From contig JAHDEJ010000027.1 of assembly GCA_020628865.1 (NCBI GenBank), forward strand, positions 1-64,000: 64,000 bases of DNA, read 5' to 3'. Within the stretch, counting starts at the first letter, position 1; every line of letters starts with the position of its first letter. The position numbers were made by a program, and so were the translations under genes. A model generated the notes under the pieces. That model was not told where the DNA came from. It saw only the letters and a list, made by a program, of their open reading frames with translations, and did not search any database. Below, one piece after another: positions 56,001 to 63,022 of the stretch. The stretch is from Acidimicrobiales bacterium (GTDB lineage Bacteria > Actinomycetota > Acidimicrobiia > Acidimicrobiales > SHLQ01).

Positions 56001-57558
56001 CGCGGGCCGCCTCCGCGATGCGCTCGGCACTGCGGTGCCGCCCGGTCTCCCCATCGCCTTCACCGACCCGGTCGACGACCCGCTCGGCGACCTCGCCATC
56101 CGGTTCGCCCGAACGCACGGACCCTTCACCGCAGGCCAATTCGGCGATCGCTACGGCGTCGGCCTCGACCGGGCAGCCGATGCGCTCGATCGGCTCGCCG
56201 GCGAGGGCAGCCTGGTCCGTGGCGAGTTCCGACCCGACGGTACCTCTCGAGAGTGGGTCGACGAGGGTGTGCTGCGGCAGCTCCGCCGCCGATCCCTGGC
56301 TGCACTTCGGGCCGAGGTCGCACCAGTGGAACAGACGGCGCTCGCCCGGTTCCTGCCCACGTGGCAGGGCGTTGGCATTCCCCGGCGCGGCCCGGACGGC
56401 CTGGCCGATGTGATCGGGGTGCTGCAGGGTGCGGCGCTTCCCGCGTCCGTGCTCGAGCAGTCGATCCTTCCGGCCCGCATGGCCGAGTACCGCCCGGCCG
56501 ACCTCGACGCACTGTGCACGTCGGGAGAGGTCGTGTGGATCGGCGCCGGCGCCATCGGAAGCAGCGACGGTCGGATCCGTCTGGCCTTCCGGGATCAGGT
56601 CGGTCTGCTCGTCACGCCCGACCCGGATCCGCCGGCCGAACCGATCCACGATCTGCTTCGCCAACGACTGGCCACCGGAGGCGCATCGTTTTGGCACGAC
56701 CTGGTCTCGGCCGTCGCTGAAGGGGGAGAGTCCTACGGCGACAAGGCGGTGCTTGCCGCCCTCTGGGATCTCGTGTGGGCCGGTGAGGTCACCAACGACT
56801 CGCTTGCGCCGGTTCGTGCGTTGGTCGGCTCGAAGCGCGGGTCGTCGTCTCCGAAGTCTCGGCGTCGACCGCGGGTCGGTCAGATCCGGGCGGCCGGCCC
56901 TCCGCAGGCGGCGGGCCGATGGTCGCTCGTCGCTCCCTTGCTGTCCCCGCAGCTCCCACCCACACAGATCGCAACCGCCCGCGCCCTGCAGCTCATCGAA
57001 CGCTACGGCGTGCTCACCCGTGAGGCCGCCCTCGGCGAAGGCACCAGCGGCGGGTTCGCCGGCGTCTATCCGGTACTCAAGGCACTCGAGGACCGAGGCG
57101 AGGTGCGACGGGGCTACTTCGTCGAGGGCCTCGGTGCCGCCCAGTTCGCGGTGCCCGGCGCCGTCGACCGCCTCCGCACCCAATCGTCCGACTTCGATGA
57201 GGCCACGGTGGTCGTCCTTGCGGCAACCGATCCGGCCCAGCCCTACGGTGCCTCGCTGCGCTGGCCCGATGTCGCCGGTCGACCGGCTCGAGCCGCGGGC
57301 GCCCACATCATCATGGTGGACGGCGAACTCGCGCTGTTCGTCGAGCGGGGCGGCAAGAGCATCGTCGGGTTCGACGCCGCACACGACAACGACCGTTGGG
57401 TCGAGGGCCTGAAGGACCTCGTCCGCAACGGTACGTTCCGTTCCCTTGAAATCGCGAAGATCGACGGCGAGGCCGCCGCCGAATCTCCGCTTGCTCATGT
57501 GTTGACTGACCGAGGGTTCGTCAAGGCCTACAAGGGCCTCACCTTCATCAGTCGCTGA
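53041..57558 (+). CDS. lhr: Lhr-type DEAD/DEAH ATP-dependent helicase, 1,505 aa
   Basis: The protein has the superfamily 2 Lhr core. It starts PVRAWFESSFVAPTPPQAEGWPAI (Q-motif region), with Walker A LSPTGSGKTLAAFL (about 42-52), VIIDEIHSVAGTKRGAHLSLTLERL (motif II, DEIH, about 163), IGLSATQRPLEEI (motif III), VATSSLELGIDMGAVDLVVQVESPG (motif V) and RIGRAGH (motif VI). The extra ~900 residues contain the winged-helix and Lhr-CTD parts, as in mycobacterial Lhr. It unwinds DNA with a 3'-to-5' polarity in DNA repair. GTG 53041 follows TACGGT by six bases, suggesting leaderless translation. Confidence 0.95.
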   Translation: MATEPLQPFSAPVRAWFESSFVAPTPPQAEGWPAIASGENVLILSPTGSGKTLAAFLWGLDRLMTEPVPEREHRTRLLYISPLRALAVDVEKNLRAPLRGITLAAERLGEDVHVPTVGMRTGDTPADERRKLVRTPPDLLITTPESLYLMLTSAARETLRNVDAVIIDEIHSVAGTKRGAHLSLTLERLDQLTERPLQRIGLSATQRPLEEIARFLGGREVDEKGKGAWRKVTAIDASAEPNMDIEVVVPIEDMANLGQFVEEPTSGPAAAGPQRRSIWPSVHPRILEQIQQHQSTIVFVNSRRLAERLAGRLNELWDEEDAATHAANGASPEEPRPPDDDRVGFTRICAHHGSLSKERRLDIEDQLKQGRIRAIVATSSLELGIDMGAVDLVVQVESPGAVSRGLQRIGRAGHQVGAVSRGKIYPKHRADLLETAVVVERMRKAEIESTRYLRNPLDVLAQHIVAMTALEDWSLDDLSATVRGSANYAELSDDVLDNVLDLLAGRYPSEEFSELRPRVVWDRVAGMVRSRKGAQRLAVTNAGTIPDRGLYGVFLPDGTRVGELDEEMVYESRPGETFLLGASTWRIEDITFERVVVTPAPGEPGKMPFWHGDGPGRPLELGRALGEFVREIQTMPPAKASEKLQADHGLDGLAAANLLQYIGDQVEATGVVPDDRTIVVERFRDEIGDWRVCLLSPFGAQVHAPWGMALRSKLSELWGMDVEMMWSDDGIVIRLPEAYDDVDLDALRFAPDDIDEVVVAELPGSALFASRFRECAARSLLLPRRRPDQRTPLWQQRQRSADLLRVAAKYPSFPILLEATRECLNDVFDVPALREVLQGIATRKIRMVPVETNKASPFAQSLLFGWIALYMYEGDAPLAERRAAALSLDRDLLRDLLGAEELRELLDPGVLADLELELQRLVDGRRARDEDEIHDLLRVLGPLDRHEIEARSVDGLDVVAALESLVASQRILDVGIGTDRRFAAAEDAGRLRDALGTAVPPGLPIAFTDPVDDPLGDLAIRFARTHGPFTAGQFGDRYGVGLDRAADALDRLAGEGSLVRGEFRPDGTSREWVDEGVLRQLRRRSLAALRAEVAPVEQTALARFLPTWQGVGIPRRGPDGLADVIGVLQGAALPASVLEQSILPARMAEYRPADLDALCTSGEVVWIGAGAIGSSDGRIRLAFRDQVGLLVTPDPDPPAEPIHDLLRQRLATGGASFWHDLVSAVAEGGESYGDKAVLAALWDLVWAGEVTNDSLAPVRALVGSKRGSSSPKSRRRPRVGQIRAAGPPQAAGRWSLVAPLLSPQLPPTQIATARALQLIERYGVLTREAALGEGTSGGFAGVYPVLKALEDRGEVRRGYFVEGLGAAQFAVPGAVDRLRTQSSDFDEATVVVLAATDPAQPYGASLRWPDVAGRPARAAGAHIIMVDGELALFVERGGKSIVGFDAAHDNDRWVEGLKDLVRNGTFRSLEIAKIDGEAAAESPLAHVLTDRGFVKAYKGLTFISR

Positions 57559-57565
57559 CCCCCGG

Positions 57566-58855
57566 TCAGTCGCACTTCTCGGTCGGGCTGTCGTGCGTGT
57601 CGCCGTTCGGGAGGGCGGTGCCGGCGGCGTAGCAGTTGCCGTGGAGGAACAGCGTGGCGTTCGTGTCGGAGGCGAACCGATCCGCAAAGGTCGGGATCGG
57701 ACCGGTGAAGAGGTTGCCGTGCAGGAACAACAGCGTCACGTTGTCCAGCTCGGCCAGTGAAGCGGGGACGCTTCCGGACAGACCGTCAACGACCGTGCCG
57801 TTCACGGTCACGACGTTCTCGTGCAGGTCGATCGCCGTGGCCTTGGTGAAGGCATCGAAGACGTCGGGCAGTTCGCCGGTCATGCCGATCTGGCTGAGGT
57901 AGAGAGCGTCGACGTGTCCACCCTCGCAGACCACGCCGATCCAGTCGCAGGGGTCTTCGGCGGTCGCCCAGTTGGCCGCTTCCCTCGTTCCGGCACCTTC
58001 GTTGACGAAGACCCAATCGGCTCCGCCGTTGGCCTCGTAGATTGCGACCAGCGCACGGCACTCGGCAACCGGAATGTTGCCGGTGACGACACGGTCGCCG
58101 AATCGGCACTCTGCGGGAGCGGGAGCAGCTACGGCCGAGCACTCGTTCCATCCCGGGTCGACCTCGTCCAGCCAGTTGGCGAGCTGCGCAAACGTTGCGC
58201 TCAGGCAGTTGTTGCCACCCTCGCCGTCCGAGAATCGCAGGTCGATGTCACGGCCGGGCATCCCGGAGAGCGCATCGGTGATGTCTCCCGTCAGCTGGTT
58301 GGCGTCCAGCCACAGCGTCTCGATCGAGCGCAGGTCCTTCAGGGTGTGGGGAATGGAGGTGAACCCGTTCCATCCGAGGTCGAGGACGTAGAGCTCATCG
58401 AGTTCGGCGATCTCTGCCGGGACGGCGCCCGTGAGCCCGCTCCAGGGCAGGGCCAGGTATTCCAGTCCTTCGAAGTCGCCGATCTCGGGGGGAAGGTGGC
58501 CGCCACCGGTGCCGGGGTTGAAGTACGTGAAGTCGATCATCTGCACGTGACCGGCCTCGCACCAGATGCCGTACCAGCCCTGGCAGGGATCGGTGGCGGT
58601 CATCCAGTCACCTCGGTGATGCCAATCAGGTCCGTTCAGCGCGTGCCAGAGTTTCTCGAGTGCGACGCACTCCTCGGTGACCAGCTCGGTCTGGACCGAT
58701 TCGCCGGCGAAGGTGCAGGTGTTGACGGGAACGGCGTCGGGCTCGACGTCCTGCGCAGCGGCGGGACCAGCGGCGGCGATGACGGAGGCGACGGTGATGC
58801 CGACGGCGGCGGCGATCTTGCGAATCGGGTTCTTGGCGGTGGTGGTGGTGCTCAT
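57566..58855 (-). CDS. Secreted leucine-rich-repeat protein with two plant-type LRR modules, 429 aa
   Basis: ATG 58855 has AAGGA eight bases upstream. A signal peptide (about 1-35: KIAAAVGITVASVIAAAGPAAAQ) leads to two modules. Each begins with an LRRNT-like cap: CVALEKLWHALNGPDWHHRG...DPCQGWYGIWCEAGHV, and later CRALVAIYEANGGADWVFVN...DPCDWIGVVCEGGHV. LRRs follow (LEYLALPWSGLTGAVPAEIAEL, LYVLDLGWNGFTSIP, ETLWLDANQLTGDI; then TLLFLHGNLFTGPIP). The DPC-W-GV-C cap followed by L-L--N-LTG-IP is the pattern of plant extracellular LRRs. It is a likely extracellular binding protein; no anchor is seen. It converges with lhr after seven bases. Confidence 0.85.
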   Translation of the reverse strand: MSTTTTAKNPIRKIAAAVGITVASVIAAAGPAAAQDVEPDAVPVNTCTFAGESVQTELVTEECVALEKLWHALNGPDWHHRGDWMTATDPCQGWYGIWCEAGHVQMIDFTYFNPGTGGGHLPPEIGDFEGLEYLALPWSGLTGAVPAEIAELDELYVLDLGWNGFTSIPHTLKDLRSIETLWLDANQLTGDITDALSGMPGRDIDLRFSDGEGGNNCLSATFAQLANWLDEVDPGWNECSAVAAPAPAECRFGDRVVTGNIPVAECRALVAIYEANGGADWVFVNEGAGTREAANWATAEDPCDWIGVVCEGGHVDALYLSQIGMTGELPDVFDAFTKATAIDLHENVVTVNGTVVDGLSGSVPASLAELDNVTLLFLHGNLFTGPIPTFADRFASDTNATLFLHGNCYAAGTALPNGDTHDSPTEKCD

Positions 58856-59072
58856 CGGGTTTTCCTTCTCGTGTGGGTTGACGCTTCGTTGCGACACACG
58901 TGAAGGTACGGGCCGCAAAACCCCCGACGATCGGGGCGAACCCCCATAACCACCCCTACCGGCGGGGTGGGTGTGACCGCGGGCAACAGGCCCCGTCACA
59001 TCGGCCGAAACGATTGAAAACACGGCGTCTTTTGACCCGTCCGACGCCGGTGGGGCGGGCTACTCTTCGGCC

Positions 59073-59627
59073 ATGGATCGTGACCTGAAACGCTGCCTCG
59101 GACAGATGATGAAGGGCGTCCAGGTCGTGGCGTCGAAGAACGACGAGGGCCTGACCCGTGCGTATTGCTCGCACTGGGTGATGCAGGTGTCGTTCGAGGA
59201 GCCGATCATGTTGGCGTCGATCTCCCCGAAGCACGACACGCATGCGGTGATCGAACAGTCCGGGTGGTTCACGGTTTCGAACCTGGCCGCCGACCAGGTC
59301 GACATCGGCCAGTACTTCTCGTACCCGGGACGCAAGTTCAAGTACATCGCTCCGGAGTACCTGACCGAAGTCGACGGCTGGCCGATCGTTCCCGATTGCA
59401 TCTCCTGGGTGAAGTGCGATGTGCTCGAGAAGCTACCGACCCAGCTCGACCACGACCTGTTCCTGGCGCGGGTCAGCGAGTTCGGGGAAGGCCGGCTCGG
59501 CGAGGATGCGCTGCTCTACTCCTCACGCCACGGCTGGCGTCGGAGTGGGGAGAAGGCCCGCGAGCCGGGCCGCTCCGTTCGAGACGAACTGCTCGAACGC
59601 CTCGCCGAATCCGAAGCCGACGACTGA
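59073..59627 (+). CDS. Flavin reductase-like domain protein, 184 aa
   Basis: Residues 1-150 match the FMN-binding split-barrel of flavin reductase-like proteins: LGQMMKGVQVVASKNDEGLTRAYCSHWVMQVSFEEPIMLASISPKHDTHAVIEQSGWFTVSNLAADQVDIGQYFS. The order T-A/S-VS-P-----SI---H-T---I--S--F-VN-L fits the family. A basic C-terminal tail (RRSGEKAREPGRSVRDELLERL) follows. It probably binds FMN and acts in redox chemistry; the partner is unknown. ATG 59073 follows TACTCT by six bases without a ribosome-binding site. A long hairpin terminates it. Confidence 0.82.
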   Translation: MDRDLKRCLGQMMKGVQVVASKNDEGLTRAYCSHWVMQVSFEEPIMLASISPKHDTHAVIEQSGWFTVSNLAADQVDIGQYFSYPGRKFKYIAPEYLTEVDGWPIVPDCISWVKCDVLEKLPTQLDHDLFLARVSEFGEGRLGEDALLYSSRHGWRRSGEKAREPGRSVRDELLERLAESEADD

Positions 59628-59674
59628 TCTGTGAAGCGCTGGGTGCCATAACGGCACCCCATCCTTCACAGATC
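59626..59674. terminator. Two-part hairpin, bidirectional terminator
   Basis: GATCTGTGAAG (59626-59636) pairs with CTTCACAGATC (59664-59674), enclosing GGGTGCC (59641-59647) / GGCACCC (59653-59659) around ATAAC. It starts within the stop codon of the flavin-reductase-like gene and lies 11 bases from the stop of the convergent gene. Confidence 0.75.
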
Positions 59675-59684
59675 GGGGTGTGGG

Positions 59685-60434
59685 TCAGTTCATTCGGGCC
59701 CAGAGATCCCCGGCGGCAGGGTCGTGCGGGTCCAGTTCTTCGCGGAGCCTGGCGGCCACGTCCCACCGGCCACGGGCTTCGGCCATTCCGATCACGAGCC
59801 GACGCTCGGACGGCGGTCCGGGAAGCGCGGCCCGGAGATCGATCAACGGGTCGAGCATTCGTGCGTCGCGGTCGGCCAGGGTGCGGGTCAGGTTGTTGAG
59901 CACGCGGGAGAGCATCGACTGTGGCGTGACCGGCCGGAGGACCTCCGGGTCGAACGGTGCATTCGGGCCGAACAGCTGCCGGAAGCGCTGCTCGGCCGTG
60001 GCGAGGTCGAGGGAGACACCGCCGGCAAACGGATCCAGGAACTGGTCGGGCTCTCCGTCGACGCCCACGAGGAAGTGACCGGGCATGCCGACGCCGTGGA
60101 GCCCGACGTTGCAGCGCCGCCCGACCGCGATCAGCACGGCGGCCAAGGTGATGGGCATACCCGTGCGGCGCATGATCACTGCGTCGAGAAACGAATTCTC
60201 CGGCGCGTGGTAGTCGTCGACATCGCCGGCGAAGCCGGCCGGTCCGAAGAGGTGCGCCGCGACGCCGGTGGGCGTGTGGTCGTCGATCTGGAGCGCAAGG
60301 TGGTCGAGGGCCGCCAACGACACCGCAGTCGGCGGCGGGTTCGGGCGCAGGACCGCCGACATCCCAAGCAGCAGGTCCTCGATCGTCGGGTCGGTTTTGG
60401 CGTGCAGCGCCAACAGCTGCTCGAGCGGGGTCAC
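59685..60434 (-). CDS. SirB1-like transglutaminase-fold protein, 249 aa
   Basis: The protein matches the SirB1_N (transglutaminase-like) layout: HLFGPAGFAGDVDDYHAPENSFLDAVIMRRTGMPITLAAVLIAVGRRCNVGLHGVGMPGHFLVGVD. The strings N-FL--VI-RR-GMPI-LA and G-GMPGHFL are the family's signature. A C-terminal half with VLNNLTRTLADRDARMLDPLIDL and RWDVAARLREELDPHDPAA resembles a TPR-like helix bundle. Catalytic Cys-His-Asp is not obvious, as is common in the family. GTG 60434 overlaps the upstream phosphatidyltransferase stop by four bases. Confidence 0.8.
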   Translation of the reverse strand: MTPLEQLLALHAKTDPTIEDLLLGMSAVLRPNPPPTAVSLAALDHLALQIDDHTPTGVAAHLFGPAGFAGDVDDYHAPENSFLDAVIMRRTGMPITLAAVLIAVGRRCNVGLHGVGMPGHFLVGVDGEPDQFLDPFAGGVSLDLATAEQRFRQLFGPNAPFDPEVLRPVTPQSMLSRVLNNLTRTLADRDARMLDPLIDLRAALPGPPSERRLVIGMAEARGRWDVAARLREELDPHDPAAGDLWARMN

Positions 60435-61114
60435 CTCCCCGCGTTCGACTCGGCGAGCGCCGCCTTGTCGATCGCCCAGAGCTGCTTGTGCGTCTGCCAG
60501 ACCAGAGCGATCATCACGATCACGTTGAGGGCCAGCACCAGTGGAACCCCCCACCAGAACACGGTGTTGCCCGTGAAGAACACCAGCGTGTTGAGCGCGA
60601 TGTACCCGATCCGGATCTCGGTCGGCCCGATGCCATGGTGCGCGATCTGGAACTGGTTGGTGGCCGCAAACGAGAGGAATGACAGCGCCATCATCGCCAT
60701 CGTGACGAGCAGCAGAAGCGAGAAGAGGAAGCCGGTGCCGCCCGGGGCGAGGAAGCTGTAGGCGATCACGACGCTGCCGGCGAAGAGGGTGTCGAGGAAG
60801 TGGTCCATGAAGTAGCCCCACTTCACGAGCCCCTCGCCGCGGGTCCGTCCGAGCGTTCCGTCAAAGCTGTCGGTCAGCCACTGCCCGAACACCATCACCG
60901 ACATGGCGTGCAGCCAGACGTTGTCGTCCGCAGCGAGCCAGCCGAAGAACACCATGCCGACCGACCACAGGATCGTCATCAGCGTGAGCTGCCAGGACCG
61001 GAGCCATTGCGGCAGCTTGGGAACGGCCCAGTCGATGAAGCGCCGTTCGATCGGTCCGAGGAAGGACTCGCCGTGCTTTTTGTCTCCGCCGAATGGCTCG
61101 CTCACGGCCTCCAT
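60431..61114 (-). CDS. CDP-alcohol phosphatidyltransferase family protein, 227 aa
   Basis: Six hydrophobic helices surround the CDP-alcohol PT motif at about 92-115: DSFDGTLGRTRGEGLVKWGYFMDHFLD, i.e. DG-x2-G-R-x8-9-G-x3-D-x3-D, in which the usual Ala before Arg is Gly. The enzyme would transfer a phospho-alcohol from a CDP-linked donor in phospholipid or polar-lipid synthesis; the acceptor cannot be told. The helix SFLSFAATNQFQIAHHGIGPTEIRIGYIALNTLVFF resembles the ethanolamine/choline PT-like branch. ATG 61114 is used; ATG 61156 is also possible. Coupled to the SirB1-like gene downstream. Confidence 0.82.
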   Translation of the reverse strand: MEAVSEPFGGDKKHGESFLGPIERRFIDWAVPKLPQWLRSWQLTLMTILWSVGMVFFGWLAADDNVWLHAMSVMVFGQWLTDSFDGTLGRTRGEGLVKWGYFMDHFLDTLFAGSVVIAYSFLAPGGTGFLFSLLLLVTMAMMALSFLSFAATNQFQIAHHGIGPTEIRIGYIALNTLVFFTGNTVFWWGVPLVLALNVIVMIALVWQTHKQLWAIDKAALAESNAGR

Positions 61115-61300
61115 ATTGGCGGACGTGTACGCACGACCGGGGGACTCGGTCGTCATCCCCGATGCGGCCCGACGGGTTTTCCCGAACGTTCGGATCGTTG
61201 TGTCGAAATGGTCCGGCCTGCTACGACGTAACCAGTCGAACGGCCCACCGGGGCCGTGCCCGACAACCTCGGCTCACACCGAGAGAAGAGAGAAGTTCCC

Positions 61301-61651
61301 ATGCAGGTCATGATGCTCATTCAGGAAACCCCCGAAGACTTTGCCGATCGCAACGGACCGGCGGCCGAGGCGTACTGGGGCAAGTGGATGGCGTTCAGCG
61401 CCGCGTGCGGCGACAAGGTCGTCGGCGGCAACATCCTCGGCGACGGATCGACCGGCGTGACGATCACCGTGCGCGACGGCGAACGTCAGATCCAGGACGG
61501 CCCGTTTGCCGACAGCAAGGAGTCGCTCGGCGGCTACATGATCTTCGAGGTCGACTCGATGGACGAGGCGATCGAGCTTGCGTCGAACTGCCCGGCGGCT
61601 GCCTCGGCTCACGTGGAGCTGCGGCCGACCGTCGACATGAACGCCGGCTGA
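61301..61651 (+). CDS. YCII/DGPF-domain protein
   Basis: The 116-residue protein is a YCII-related dimeric alpha/beta barrel: MQVMMLIQETPEDFADRNGP, then RQIQDGPFADSKESLGGYMIFEVDSMDEAIELAS, in which DGPFAD gives the family its DGPF name. AGAGAAG lies upstream of ATG 61301. The next gene, one base downstream, is an ECF sigma factor with a long helical C-terminus; DGPF genes are known to be paired with ECF42 sigma factors. It may be the target and/or sensor partner of that sigma factor. Confidence 0.9.
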   Translation: MQVMMLIQETPEDFADRNGPAAEAYWGKWMAFSAACGDKVVGGNILGDGSTGVTITVRDGERQIQDGPFADSKESLGGYMIFEVDSMDEAIELASNCPAAASAHVELRPTVDMNAG

Positions 61652-61652
61652 C

Positions 61653-62909
61653 GTGCGCCCGGTCGACCAGGCCTCTCCGGCAGAGGAGGTGGAGCTGGCC
61701 GCACGCGAGTCGTATGGCCGGCTTCTCGCCTGGTTGACCTCCCGGTGCGGGTCGATCTCCATGGCAGAGGACGCGCTGGCCGATGCGCTCGCCGAAGCGG
61801 TTCGCCGGTGGCCCGAGGTCGGCGTGCCGGACAACACCGAGGCCTGGCTGCTCACGGTGGCGCGCCGCCGCCTGATCGATGAGCAGCGCCGGCAGGGTCG
61901 GCGAGCGGACGCAGAGACGAAGTTGCGAACCGCGGAACAGATTCGGCTCACGGTCTCCGCATCGGAGGCGGCCGAGTCCCCACTCGGTTCCGGCGTTCCC
62001 GATCGGCGACTCGAGCTGCTGTTCACCTGTGCCCACCCGGACGTGGATCCGGCGATGCGCACGCCGTTGATGCTGCAGACCGTGCTGGGGTTGACCGCCG
62101 AACAGATCGGCTCGGCGATGCTCGTGGCGCCGAAGACGATCGGCCAGCGGCTCGTGCGGGTGAAACGTCGAATCGCCCGAGACGGTCTTCCCTTCGAGAT
62201 CCCTCCGGACGACCAGCTGCCCGAGCGACTCACGTACGTCCTCGATGCGGTGTACGCCGCGTACGGGGTCGGCTACGACGATGCGAACGACGCAGCAAGT
62301 GCGGCCGCCGGACTCGCCGGCGAAGCCATCTGGTTGGCTGCACTGTTGGTGCAACTGCTGCCAGAGCATGCGGAACCGAAGGGTCTGTACGCGCTCTTGT
62401 GTCTGAGCGAAGCGCGGCGGCCCGCCCGGCGAGACGCGGCCGGACGGTTCGTCCCGCTCGAAGAGCAGGACACCGCAATGTGGAATCAGGACCTGATCGA
62501 GTCCGGCGAGATCGCCCTGTGGCGGGCTGCGCAGCAGGGGCAGTCGGGTCGGTTCCAGATCGAGGGGTCGATCCAGTCGATGCATGCGCATCGGGCCCGA
62601 ACGGGTGTGACCGATTGGGTGCGAATCGGCGAGGCCTATCGACTGCTGTTGCGCGTGTCCCCATCGCTCGGCGCCGCCATCGGCTGTGCGGCCGCGCTCG
62701 GGCGAACGGGGCGGACCACCGAGGCGCTGACGGTGCTCGATGGGCTCGACGTCGACCGGGTCGAGCGGCATCAGCCCTACTGGGCCGTGCGGGCCTGGCT
62801 CCTGGCATCGGCGGGACAGGACGCATCCGGTGCCTACGACCGGGCGATCGGGCTCACCGCCGACGACGCCGTCCGCACCTGGCTGCTGGACCAACGAACC
62901 ACGGCCTGA
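61653..62909 (+). CDS. ECF sigma factor with C-terminal helical extension (ECF42 type)
   Basis: The 418-residue protein has sigma-2 (about 15-85: ESYGRLLAWLTSRCGSISMAEDALADALAEAVRRWPEVGVPDNTEAWLLTVARRRLIDEQRR) and sigma-4 (about 115-175: LELLFTCAHPDVDPAMRTPLMLQTVLGLTAEQIGSAMLVAPKTIGQRLVRVKRRI). A DUF6596/TPR-like extension of about 230 residues follows (YVLDAVYAAYGVGYDD, LSEARRPARRDAAGRFVPLEEQDTAMWNQDLI, AAIGCAAALGRTGRTTEALTVLDGL). This extension and the adjacent DGPF gene define group ECF42. No anti-sigma gene is adjacent, as usual for the group. GTG 61653 is one base after the DGPF stop. Confidence 0.9.
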   Translation: MRPVDQASPAEEVELAARESYGRLLAWLTSRCGSISMAEDALADALAEAVRRWPEVGVPDNTEAWLLTVARRRLIDEQRRQGRRADAETKLRTAEQIRLTVSASEAAESPLGSGVPDRRLELLFTCAHPDVDPAMRTPLMLQTVLGLTAEQIGSAMLVAPKTIGQRLVRVKRRIARDGLPFEIPPDDQLPERLTYVLDAVYAAYGVGYDDANDAASAAAGLAGEAIWLAALLVQLLPEHAEPKGLYALLCLSEARRPARRDAAGRFVPLEEQDTAMWNQDLIESGEIALWRAAQQGQSGRFQIEGSIQSMHAHRARTGVTDWVRIGEAYRLLLRVSPSLGAAIGCAAALGRTGRTTEALTVLDGLDVDRVERHQPYWAVRAWLLASAGQDASGAYDRAIGLTADDAVRTWLLDQRTTA

Positions 62910-62921
62910 ACCGCCAGCAAC

Positions 62922-62947
62922 CGAACAACGCAGATCGTTCGATTTTT
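62922..62947 (+). terminator. Intrinsic terminator of the DGPF-sigma operon
   Basis: CGAAC (62922-62926) pairs with GTTCG (62937-62941), followed by ATTTTT. The stem is short but the T run is the clearest in this GC-rich window. Confidence 0.45.
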
Positions 62948-63022
62948 GCGTATTCCACTACTTTTCGTGGGCACGGTTGCGGTGTACCCTCGCGCGATTG
63001 CCAACCGCGGAATCGTGAGTGC

